A DNA stretch of 64,000 nucleotides, taken from assembly GCA_021730945.1 (NCBI GenBank), contig JAKFYH010000019.1:62001-126000 (forward strand), in the 5' to 3' direction. The position numbers and the translations under genes are program-made. The notes under the pieces were generated by a model. The model did no database searches, was not told the origin of the DNA, and saw nothing but the letters and a program-made list of their open reading frames with translations. This stretch comes from Acidobacteriota bacterium (GTDB lineage: Bacteria; Acidobacteriota; Vicinamibacteria; Vicinamibacterales; UBA2999). Below, piece by piece: positions 54,358 to 62,247 of this stretch. Each line of letters begins with the position of its first letter. Position 1 is the first letter of the stretch.

Positions 54358-55004
54358 GGCTGATTCCCCAGGAGCTTCTTCAGGTTCGCCAACGCGTGAA
54401 AGAAGTTGGCCTTGGTCGCGCCGACCGAACTGCCGAGTATCTCGGCAATCTGTTGGTGCGACAGTTCATGATACGTGCGCAGGATCAACGTGGCACGCTG
54501 CTTCTTCGGCAGCAGCGCAATCGCGCGGCGCACGGCAGCGGCCCGTTCCTCGCGCAGCATCGCGGCCTGCGCTCCTTCAACGCGCGTGTCCTCAAAGTGC
54601 TCGATCGAGTCGAGCGCAGCGGTGGGCGCCGCCTTCGCGCCCACGCGGTTCAGGCACACATTCACCGCAATGCGGTAGAGCCACGTCGACAGCGCCGACT
54701 GGCCCTTGAAGGTCTTGAGGCCGCGCCACGCGCGCACGAACGACTCCTGTGACAGGTCGCTGGCGTCCTCGTGATTGCTGACGAAGCGATAACAGACCTG
54801 GTAGACCGTGCGGCGATGGCGTTCGACGATGGCGTCGAAGGCATCACGGCCGCCGGCCACTGCGGCCGTCACCAGGGCCGCATCGTCGAGGCCCGCGAAG
54901 TCGACGGGCGTGGACGCAGGGCGCCCGGACTGGGAGACCACCGTCACCGTCCACCCGCTGGCAGCCGGTACCCACGTGTTTCGAACTGCCGATCCATGTG
55001 TCAT
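54354..55004 (-). CDS. ECF-family RNA polymerase sigma factor (second)
   Basis: A 216-aa sigma factor. Region 2 includes EDASDLSQESFVRAWRGLKTFKGQSALSTWLYRIAVN in outline; region 4 is LPKKQRATLILRTYHELSHQQIAEILGSSVGATKANFFHALANL in outline. The N-terminal 35 residues are not conserved, and GTG codons near 54941 could be the true start. Coupled to the downstream anti-sigma factor by a 4-bp overlap and followed by a Spy-like gene, it probably drives an envelope stress response. Confidence 0.9.
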   Translation of the reverse strand: MTHGSAVRNTWVPAASGWTVTVVSQSGRPASTPVDFAGLDDAALVTAAVAGGRDAFDAIVERHRRTVYQVCYRFVSNHEDASDLSQESFVRAWRGLKTFKGQSALSTWLYRIAVNVCLNRVGAKAAPTAALDSIEHFEDTRVEGAQAAMLREERAAAVRRAIALLPKKQRATLILRTYHELSHQQIAEILGSSVGATKANFFHALANLKKLLGNQP

Positions 55005-55077
55005 TGACCGCGCTTCCCTGCTGTCCTGATTAGACCGCCGGCGCCGCGGAAGGTTGAAGGAGTATGCGCCAAGCCGG

Positions 55078-55106
55078 TTGACTTTCGCCTCTTGTTTGCT
55101 TACGCT
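55078..55106 (+). promoter_or_regulatory. putative lexA promoter
   Basis: TTGACT (55078-55083), 17-nt spacer, TACGCT (55101-55106), about 50 nt upstream of the lexA ATG. No GAAC-N4-GTTC or CTGT-N8-ACAG box is visible, so a different SOS operator may be used here. Confidence 0.5.
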
Positions 55107-55158
55107 TCCTGTTCAGGGCGAAGAAACGGAGCAACCCGGGGACTTCGGAGAGCGAATC

Positions 55159-55767
55159 ATGCAACCACTGACCAAGCGCCAGCGCGAAATTCTTGATTAT
55201 CTCAACGAGTTCATCCAGCAGCATGGCTACGCCCCGAGCCTTGAGGAAATCGGCGAACGGTTCAGCTTGTCGTCGCTGGCGACCGTCCACAAGCATCTCA
55301 CCAACCTGCAGGAAAAAGGCTTCATCCGCCGGGCGTGGAACCGCAGCCGGTCGGTCGAGCTGCTGCCCAGCCGCAGCGGCGGCCGCGCGATCGAACTGCC
55401 CATGCTGGGTTATGTGGCCGCCGGGATGCCGATTGAGGCGGTCGCCGGTTCCGAGACCATCAGTGTTCCCGACTCCCTGATCGCCGGCAAGCGCGACACC
55501 TATGTGCTGCGCGTGCGCGGCGAGTCGATGATCGATGAGCAGATTCGTGACGGCGACTGGGTGGTCGTGGAAGACCGCAAAACCGCCGACAACGGCGACA
55601 TGGTGATTGCCCTGGTCGAGGGCCAGGACGTCACGCTGAAGAAGTTCTTCAAGGAGAGCAACCGCATTCGCCTGCAGCCGGCCAACCCGAGCATGCAGCC
55701 GATCTTTGTCGACCCCGATGCCGTGCAGATCCAGGGCGTGGTGGTGGGCGTGATGCGGAAGTACTAA
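55159..55767 (+). CDS. lexA: SOS-response repressor LexA
   Basis: A 202-aa repressor with an N-terminal winged HTH (YAPSLEEIGERFSLSSLATVHKHL) and a C-terminal S24 peptidase domain. The autocleavage site is A88-G89 (YVAAGMPI), the nucleophile S123 (GESMID) and the general-base lysine K161 (DVTLKKFF). ATG at 55159 with GGAG upstream is chosen; the frame extends to 55054 but that part is not LexA-like. Confidence 0.95.
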   Translation: MQPLTKRQREILDYLNEFIQQHGYAPSLEEIGERFSLSSLATVHKHLTNLQEKGFIRRAWNRSRSVELLPSRSGGRAIELPMLGYVAAGMPIEAVAGSETISVPDSLIAGKRDTYVLRVRGESMIDEQIRDGDWVVVEDRKTADNGDMVIALVEGQDVTLKKFFKESNRIRLQPANPSMQPIFVDPDAVQIQGVVVGVMRKY

Positions 55768-55819
55768 GCGACGCGTGGGCTGCGGGGCTTGAGGTAGGCT
55801 AGATCCCAGCAGGCCCAAC

Positions 55820-56149
55820 ATGACCGATCGGAAACAGATCAACTTCACCATCGTCCCCGAGGACGGTGGCTCAGAACCGCGCACTTACGCCAACTTCTGC
55901 GCGGTCAACCACACGCCCTTCGACTTCACGCTGACCTTCTGCGAGGTGCAACCGCTGTCGGAGAAGGAGATCCGCGACGCCGAGGCGGAACACGTCGTCC
56001 GCGCGCCGGTGCGGGCGAAGATCGTCCTGCCCGTGCAGTTCATCCCCACGCTGATCGCCGCGCTGCAGGAGAACATGCGGGTGTACTCGGACTCGCACTC
56101 GGGACCGCAGCCCCAGCCCTTGCCACCGGGCAAGGGGCCCGTCCACTAG
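55820..56149 (+). CDS. DUF3467 family protein
   Basis: A 109-aa protein matching DUF3467: YANFCAVNHTPFDFTLTFCEV and VLPVQFIPTLIAALQENM. Function unknown. The next gene, nth, starts 1 nt after the stop, so they are co-transcribed. The C-terminal tail is Pro/Gln-rich. Confidence 0.82.
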   Translation: MTDRKQINFTIVPEDGGSEPRTYANFCAVNHTPFDFTLTFCEVQPLSEKEIRDAEAEHVVRAPVRAKIVLPVQFIPTLIAALQENMRVYSDSHSGPQPQPLPPGKGPVH

Positions 56150-56150
56150 A

Positions 56151-56813
56151 GTGAAGACGCCCGCCGCGGTCACCCGCATTTTCGATGCGCTCGACCGGCA
56201 TCACCCCGGAGCCGACACCGAGCTCGTGCATCGCAACGCCTTCGAGCTGCTGGTGGCCACCATGTTGTCGGCGCAATCGACCGATGCGCGGGTCAACCTG
56301 GTCACACCGGCCTTGTTCGACCGATTTGCCGACCCGGCGGCGTTGCGGGCGGCCGAGACGGCTGAACTGGAAACCCTGATCCATGCCACCGGCTTCTTCC
56401 GGCAGAAAGCCAAGGCATTGATCGGGATGGCCGCGATTCTGGTGGAGCAACACCAAGGCCAGGTGCCGCCGTCGATGGCGGCGCTGACGGCGCTGCCTGG
56501 GGTCGGGCGCAAGACCGCCAACGTCGTGCTCGGCCACGCCCTCGGCGTGCCGGGCTTGCCCGTCGACCGCCACGTGCTGCGGGTCGCCGATCGCATTGGC
56601 CTGGCCCACGGCGACGACCCGGTCGCCGTCGAGACGCAGTTGGGCAAGTTGCTGCCACCGGCGCGCTGGACCCGCGCCTCCGACACCCTGATTCTGCACG
56701 GCCGGCGCATCTGCAAACCGAAGCCGCTGTGCTCGATGTGCCAGCTGACCAGGGACTGCGACTTCTTCCGCACCGGCGTCACCACGAAACCGAAGAAGCG
56801 GGTCACACGATGA
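56151..56813 (+). CDS. nth: endonuclease III
   Basis: Bifunctional DNA glycosylase/AP lyase for oxidised pyrimidines. The 220-aa protein has the helix-hairpin-helix LPGVGRKTANVVL with catalytic K121 and D139, and the four 4Fe-4S cysteines C188, C194, C197 and C203. Start is GTG at 56151. It overlaps the following metallopeptidase by 4 bp. Confidence 0.96.
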   Translation: MKTPAAVTRIFDALDRHHPGADTELVHRNAFELLVATMLSAQSTDARVNLVTPALFDRFADPAALRAAETAELETLIHATGFFRQKAKALIGMAAILVEQHQGQVPPSMAALTALPGVGRKTANVVLGHALGVPGLPVDRHVLRVADRIGLAHGDDPVAVETQLGKLLPPARWTRASDTLILHGRRICKPKPLCSMCQLTRDCDFFRTGVTTKPKKRVTR

Positions 56814-57247
56814 CGATCGAGCAGTTCAACACGCTGGTGCAGGAAGCCATCGACAGCATCCCCCGCCGTTTCGCGCGGGCCATGCAGAACGTGGCCATCG
56901 TGGTCGAGGACGAGCCCTCGGACGAACTGCTCGATGAGATGGAGATCGACCACGACGACACGATCCTGGGGCTGTATCAGGGGACGCCGCTCACCGAGCG
57001 GTCAGGCTACGGCAACACGCTGCCCGACAAGATCACGTTGTTCAAGGGCCCCATCGAGGACGAGTGCGACGACGACGAAGACGAGATTTTCGTGGCGATT
57101 GGCGAAACCCTGATCCACGAACTCGGGCACTACTTCGGGATGAGTGAAGCTGACATTGCACCGCACGAGGAGCGGTGGCTCCTCGGTCAGGCCGATCCTG
57201 ATGATCTCGACGTTGAGGCCGGCGAGGAAGAGGACCCGCCGTCGTGA
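56810..57247 (+). CDS. small zinc metallopeptidase-like protein (HExxH)
   Basis: A 145-aa acidic protein with the zincin motif H103-ELG-H107 followed by YFGMSE, matching the minimal MMP-like metallopeptidase family found in many bacteria. Its substrate is unknown. The ATG at 56810 overlaps the nth stop (ATGA), and its own stop overlaps ksgA by 4 bp, so it is translationally coupled on both sides. The tail is Asp/Glu-rich. Confidence 0.87.
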   Translation: MTIEQFNTLVQEAIDSIPRRFARAMQNVAIVVEDEPSDELLDEMEIDHDDTILGLYQGTPLTERSGYGNTLPDKITLFKGPIEDECDDDEDEIFVAIGETLIHELGHYFGMSEADIAPHEERWLLGQADPDDLDVEAGEEEDPPS

Positions 57248-58065
57248 GGGCGCGCAAGCGATTCGCGCAGCATTTTCTCGAGCCGGCGTGGGTCACCAAG
57301 GTGGTCAAGGCGGTGGCGGCGACACCCGACGACCGGATTCTTGAGATTGGTCCGGGGCGGGCGGCACTCACCCGTCCGCTGGCCGCCGAGTGCGGGCGGT
57401 TGCTGGCGATTGAAGTGGATCGCGACCTGGCCGCTGAGCTCGAGGCTGCCAGGCCGGCCAATGTCACCGTTGTCGTGGGCGATGTGCTGGAGCAGGATTT
57501 GGCCGCCACCTTGTCGGCCTGGCTTGGCGCTGACCTGGGGCCTGTCAATGCTGTGCGGGTGGTTGGCAACCTGCCTTACAACATCTCGTCGCCAATCCTG
57601 TTCGGCCTGCTCGAGTTGGCGGCCGCCACGGGTGGGCTTCACGACGCGATCCTGATGTTGCAGAAGGAAGTGGCCGACCGACTCGTGGCCAAGGTCGGCA
57701 CCAGCGACTACGGCGTCCTGACGATCCTGACCAAGGTGCATGCCGACGTCACCCGCTTGCTCTCGCTGCCGCCTGGCGCCTTCCGCCCCGCGCCGCAGGT
57801 GCATTCCGCCGTGGTGCGGCTGGCTTTCCGTCCGCCGGCGGTCGAGATTGCCGACCTGCCGGGGTTTGTTCGCATGGTGCGCACCATGTTCACACAGCGG
57901 CGAAAGACCCTGTCGAACGCGCTGAAGCCGTTCGGCCTGGAGCGGTCAGTGGCGCCGGGGGTGGCACTGGCTGCGGCGCAGATCGACGGCCGGCGGCGTC
58001 CGGAGACGCTGGAAATGGCGGAGTTGGCCGCCCTGTTCAGCGCCTTCCACGCAGCCGGAAGTTGA
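57244..58065 (+). CDS. rsmA: 16S rRNA (adenine1518/1519-N6)-dimethyltransferase
   Basis: KsgA/RsmA, 273 aa, dimethylates two adenines in helix 45 during 30S maturation. Family marks are RFAQHFL at the N-terminus, motif I ILEIGPGRAALT and the catalytic NLPYNISSPIL. Start is GTG at 57244, overlapping the metallopeptidase stop by 4 bp. Confidence 0.95.
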   Translation: MRARKRFAQHFLEPAWVTKVVKAVAATPDDRILEIGPGRAALTRPLAAECGRLLAIEVDRDLAAELEAARPANVTVVVGDVLEQDLAATLSAWLGADLGPVNAVRVVGNLPYNISSPILFGLLELAAATGGLHDAILMLQKEVADRLVAKVGTSDYGVLTILTKVHADVTRLLSLPPGAFRPAPQVHSAVVRLAFRPPAVEIADLPGFVRMVRTMFTQRRKTLSNALKPFGLERSVAPGVALAAAQIDGRRRPETLEMAELAALFSAFHAAGS

Positions 58066-58070
58066 ATCTG

Positions 58071-58079
58071 TGCTATAGT
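58071..58079 (+). promoter_or_regulatory. extended -10 promoter for rnj
   Basis: TGCTATAGT is an extended -10 element (TGn plus TATAGT, 58074-58079) a few nt after the rsmA stop. It predicts a leader of about 125 nt before the rnj ATG. Confidence 0.45.
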
Positions 58080-58175
58080 TTCCGACCAAACCCGCCTCGT
58101 TTGACAGGCGCTCCCAGCGGCCTGAACAGGTGACCTTGCCGGCTCGCCAGAGTCCCCGGTTGCCTCGCTAGTTTT

Positions 58176-58206
58176 TCCCTGGGCGTGATGACACGCCCGG
58201 CTGGGA
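58176..58206 (+). promoter_or_regulatory. hairpin sequestering the rnj ribosome-binding site
   Basis: GGGCGTG (58181-58187) pairs with CACGCCC (58192-58198) around ATGA; flanking TCCC and GGGA can extend the stem. The GGGA (58203-58206) is the likely Shine-Dalgarno, 6 nt before the ATG at 58213, so translation may depend on opening or cleavage of this structure. Confidence 0.5.
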
Positions 58207-58212
58207 TATCGC

Positions 58213-59904
58213 ATGAGTGTGTCCGTGCCCGTGGCTCCGGCTGCGGCGCTTGCAGTCGACGTGGTGCCGCTTGGCGGCCTTGGCGAGTTCGGCCTGAACA
58301 TGATGGCGATCTCGTGTGGGGATACCACCATCGTGATCGACGCCGGTGCGATGTTCCCGGAAGCCGATCAACCGGGGGTGGATCTGATCGTGCCCGACCT
58401 GGCGTACCTGGAAAGCCGCAAAGGCCAGGTCAAGGCGCTGGTGTTGACGCACGGTCACGAGGATCACATCGGCGCCGTGCCCTACGTCCTGCCCCACCTT
58501 GACGGCGCGCTCTACGGCACGCCGCTGGCGCTGGCGTTTGCCGGCAAGAAGCTCGAGGAACACGGACTGGAACCGGCCACGGTCGCGGTGCGGCCCGGCG
58601 ACTCGGTGACGATTGGCCCGTTCACGCTGGAGTTCATTCGCGTGACGCACAGCATGCCCGACTGCGTCGCGATCGTCGTTCGCACGCCGCAGGGCGTGCT
58701 CCTGCACACCGGCGATTTCAAGATCGATCAGACGCCGATGGACGGCGAGGCGTTTGACCTCCATCGCTTTGCCCAACTCGGCGCCGAAGGCGTGCTGGCG
58801 ATGTTCTGCGACAGCACCAATATTGACCGGCGCGGCTACACCGGCTCGGAGATGGATGTCGAAGACGGCTTCGAGGAGATCTTCACGAGCACCGAAGGCA
58901 AGATCGTCGTCGCCACCTTTTCGTCGAGCCTCTACCGGCTCCAGATCGTCGCCGACCTGGCCGCGCAGTTCGACCGCAAGCTGGCGTTTATCGGCCGGGG
59001 CATGAACGAGAACTCGGCCATCGCCCAGCGGCTGGGGCACCTGCACCTGCAGTCGGGCGTGGTGATCAAGGACAGTGACGTGCCGATCTTTCCCGCCCAG
59101 GATGTGGTCTGCCTGGTCACCGGATCGCAAGGCGAGGCGAACGCGGCGCTGTCGCGCATCGCCATCAACGACCATCGCCACGTCAAGCTGGCCGAGGGCG
59201 ACCGCGTCGTCATCTCGGCCCGCGCCATTCCGGGGAACGAAAAGGCGATCGGCCGGGTGCTCAATCACATTGCCCGGCGAGGCGTTGACGTGGTGACCGA
59301 GTCGAGCAAGCACATTCACGTCTCGGGCCACGGCGCCGAAGAGGAACTGAAGCTGGTGCTGTCGCTGGTGCGGCCGAAGTACTTCGTGCCGATTCATGGT
59401 GAGTTTCGCCAACTGGCCCGCCACGCCAAGGTTGCCGGCTTCGTGACCCGCGGACTGCCGTCGCCGGTGGAAGTGGTCACCGCGGAAGACGGCGACGTCC
59501 TGCGTTTCGACGCCAGTGGCGGGCGGGTGGCCGACAAGACGGCGTCGGGCCGTGTGCTGATTGACGGCACGCGGGTCGGCGAAGTGGGTGACGAAGTGCT
59601 GCGCGATCGCCGGCATCTCTCCACCGACGGCATGGTGATGCCGGTGGTGGCCATCAACGCCCGCACCGGCGTCGTCGAAGGCGTGCCGGAATTAATCGCG
59701 CGCGGATTCGTCAGTGACGAGGGGACGGCGGCCATGCTGGTGGCCGGCGCGCAGGTGGTGTCCCGGGCGATCGAGGAGTGCAGCGTCGAAGAGCGCACCG
59801 ATCCTGGCTTGATGAAGGACCGCATCCGCACCGAAGTGCGGCGGTTCTTGAAGAAACAAACCGGCCGGCGGCCCATGGTGCTGCCGGTGGTGATTGAGAT
59901 CTGA
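58213..59904 (+). CDS. rnj: ribonuclease J
   Basis: A 563-aa metallo-beta-lactamase/beta-CASP nuclease with 5'-to-3' exo- and endonuclease activity, a central mRNA decay and rRNA maturation enzyme. The zinc motif is H80-G-H82-E-D84-H85 (HGHEDHIGAVPYV), with further ligands in THSMPDC and HTGDFKID, and the SGH-containing beta-CASP segment IHVSGHGAEEELKL. ATG at 58213 follows a hairpin-containing leader, suggesting autoregulation. Confidence 0.95.
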   Translation: MSVSVPVAPAAALAVDVVPLGGLGEFGLNMMAISCGDTTIVIDAGAMFPEADQPGVDLIVPDLAYLESRKGQVKALVLTHGHEDHIGAVPYVLPHLDGALYGTPLALAFAGKKLEEHGLEPATVAVRPGDSVTIGPFTLEFIRVTHSMPDCVAIVVRTPQGVLLHTGDFKIDQTPMDGEAFDLHRFAQLGAEGVLAMFCDSTNIDRRGYTGSEMDVEDGFEEIFTSTEGKIVVATFSSSLYRLQIVADLAAQFDRKLAFIGRGMNENSAIAQRLGHLHLQSGVVIKDSDVPIFPAQDVVCLVTGSQGEANAALSRIAINDHRHVKLAEGDRVVISARAIPGNEKAIGRVLNHIARRGVDVVTESSKHIHVSGHGAEEELKLVLSLVRPKYFVPIHGEFRQLARHAKVAGFVTRGLPSPVEVVTAEDGDVLRFDASGGRVADKTASGRVLIDGTRVGEVGDEVLRDRRHLSTDGMVMPVVAINARTGVVEGVPELIARGFVSDEGTAAMLVAGAQVVSRAIEECSVEERTDPGLMKDRIRTEVRRFLKKQTGRRPMVLPVVIEI

Positions 59905-59916
59905 GGAGAAACCCGA

Positions 59917-62247
59917 GTGGCATCATCCGGTTCCGCCTTGTCGCGCCGCGTCAGCGAAGTGGTTGGCGTCGCGCTGTTCGCGGTGACGCTTATCTGGCTG
60001 ATCGCCCTGGCCACCTACGACCCGAACGACCCGGTCTGGTTCTTCAGCACCGGGACCAACGACGTGCCGGCGAATTTTGCCGGCCGGGTAGGCGCGTTCC
60101 TGGGCGAGTTGTCATTCCAGTTGCTCGGCTACGCCTCCTTCCTGTTGCCGGTTGTGGTGGCGGTGGCGGGCTGGCACTACTTCTGGTGCACCAGGTTTGA
60201 CGCGGTCTACACGAAGATCATCGGCGCTGTCATGCTGCTCGCGTGCGGCAGCGCGTTTCTCGGCCTGACGCTGGGCCGGGTCGATTTCGGCCCCCGCCCG
60301 TTCCGGGCCGGCGGCTACCTGGGAGAATGGCTCGGCGGGTTCATGTCGGAGTACCTGAGCCGGACCGGCTCGGTGATCGTGATCCTGGCGTTGATCGTGG
60401 CCGCGGTCATCATCTCGACGCAGGTGTCGTTCGGCCGGCTGTTCAGCGCCGCGTTTGCCGCCCTCCAGAGGGCCGGTGCCCAGGGCGCCGAATCGTTCCG
60501 CCTGTGGCGTGAAGAACGGCGCAAGGCGAAACAGCGCCGCGAAGTGCTGGTGAAATACGGCAAGAAGGATAGCGCCGCGGCCGACAAGGTGGAGAAACGG
60601 CCGGGGAAGGTTGAGCGCGTCGAACCCGTTACGGTGCCCACCCGAAGCCAGGCCCCCAGCCGCGACCTCGACGACACCCCCGCCGCTGCCGCGCCACGCA
60701 CGCCGCCCGTCGTCAAGAAGGCGCCGCCGCGCACGCCGATGGCGCCGTCGCTGCCGCTGCCGGAGCCGGAGCGCAATGTCGAGCGCCGCCTCGGCTCCTA
60801 TACCCTGCCGCCAGTGTCGCTGCTGGACGCGCCGAAAGCGGAACGCAAGATCGATGAGCGCGAACTCATGGAGTCGGCCCGGCTGCTTGAGGAAAAGTGC
60901 CGCGAGTTCTCGGTTGAAGGCTCGGTCGTGCAGATTCATCCCGGCCCGGTCGTCACCACCTTTGAATTCAAGCCCGACGCCGGTGTGAAGTACTCCAAGG
61001 TGACCGGCCTGTCCGACGATCTGTGCCTGGCCATGCAGGCCGAGTCGGTGCTGATCGACCGCATTCCCGGCAAGGCCACAGTGGGCATCCAGATTCCGAA
61101 CCCCAACCGCGAGGCGATTTCGTTGCGCGAGCTGTTGGAGTCTGAAACCTATACCCGCTCGACCTCGAAGCTGACCTTTGCGCTGGGCAAGACCATTCAC
61201 GGCGAACCGTACATGGCGGACCTCGCCACCATGCCTCACCTGCTGATCGCCGGCTCCACCGGGTCCGGCAAGTCGGTCGGGCTCAACGCCATCCTGACCA
61301 GCATCCTCTACCGCGCCACGCCCGACGATGTGCGGATGATCATGGTGGATCCCAAGCGCCTCGAGTTGGGCATGTACGAGGACATTCCCCACCTGATGAC
61401 GCCGGTGGTGGTCGAACCGAAGAAGGCCGCCAACGCGTTGCGCTGGGCGGTGCGGGAGATGGAAGAACGCTACAAGACGCTGGCCGCCTACGGCGTGCGC
61501 AACATCGAGCAGTTCAACCGCAACGTGCGAGCGGTGATCGAATCAGGCGAAGTGCCCGAGGAAGGACAGCCCTCGCGCCCCTTGCCCTTCATCGTGGTGG
61601 TCGTCGACGAACTGGCCGACCTGATGATGGTGGCCGGCAACGAAGTGGAAGAGTCAATTTGCCGTCTCGCGCAGATGGCCCGCGCCGTCGGCATTCACTT
61701 GATCCTGGCGACGCAGCGGCCTTCGGTCGATGTCATCACCGGGTTGATCAAGGCCAACCTGCCGGCCCGTATTTCATTCCGGGTCTCGTCAAAGATCGAC
61801 TCGCGCACGATTCTCGACAGCAATGGCGCCGAGCAGTTGCTCGGCAAGGGCGACATGCTGTTTCTGCCGCCGGCCTCGTCGCGCCACACCCGCCTGCACG
61901 GGCCTTACATCTCAGAACAGGAGTCGGCCCGCGTCGCCAGCTTCCTGCGCAAACAGGGCAAGCCGGTGTACGACGAGACGATCACCGAGGAAGAGCGGAC
62001 CAACAACCAGGAGCTGCTTTACGAGAAGGACGACCTCTACGACGAGGCGGCGCGAATTGTCGTCCAGGCCGGCCAGGTCTCGATTTCCTACCTGCAGCGC
62101 AAGATGCGCATCGGCTTCAGCCGCGCCGCGCGGCTGGTCGACATGATGGAAGCCGAGGGCCTGGTCTCGCCGGCCACCGGCGGCAAGCCGCGCGAGGTGC
62201 TCGTGGGCCGCGAGTACTTCGAGGAAGTCGACACCCAGCTGCGATGA
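59917..62247 (+). CDS. ftsK: DNA translocase FtsK/SpoIIIE
   Basis: A 776-aa septal DNA pump that clears the chromosome from the division site. It has four N-terminal membrane helices (about 20-170), a Pro/Ala/Lys-rich linker (about 190-300), the motor with Walker A G446-STGSGKS453 and Walker B VVVVDELADLMM, and a C-terminal gamma winged helix (ISYLQRKMRIGFSRAARLVDMME). GTG at 59917, 12 bp after rnj; the following amidase overlaps by 4 bp. Confidence 0.95.
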   Translation: MASSGSALSRRVSEVVGVALFAVTLIWLIALATYDPNDPVWFFSTGTNDVPANFAGRVGAFLGELSFQLLGYASFLLPVVVAVAGWHYFWCTRFDAVYTKIIGAVMLLACGSAFLGLTLGRVDFGPRPFRAGGYLGEWLGGFMSEYLSRTGSVIVILALIVAAVIISTQVSFGRLFSAAFAALQRAGAQGAESFRLWREERRKAKQRREVLVKYGKKDSAAADKVEKRPGKVERVEPVTVPTRSQAPSRDLDDTPAAAAPRTPPVVKKAPPRTPMAPSLPLPEPERNVERRLGSYTLPPVSLLDAPKAERKIDERELMESARLLEEKCREFSVEGSVVQIHPGPVVTTFEFKPDAGVKYSKVTGLSDDLCLAMQAESVLIDRIPGKATVGIQIPNPNREAISLRELLESETYTRSTSKLTFALGKTIHGEPYMADLATMPHLLIAGSTGSGKSVGLNAILTSILYRATPDDVRMIMVDPKRLELGMYEDIPHLMTPVVVEPKKAANALRWAVREMEERYKTLAAYGVRNIEQFNRNVRAVIESGEVPEEGQPSRPLPFIVVVVDELADLMMVAGNEVEESICRLAQMARAVGIHLILATQRPSVDVITGLIKANLPARISFRVSSKIDSRTILDSNGAEQLLGKGDMLFLPPASSRHTRLHGPYISEQESARVASFLRKQGKPVYDETITEEERTNNQELLYEKDDLYDEAARIVVQAGQVSISYLQRKMRIGFSRAARLVDMMEAEGLVSPATGGKPREVLVGREYFEEVDTQLR

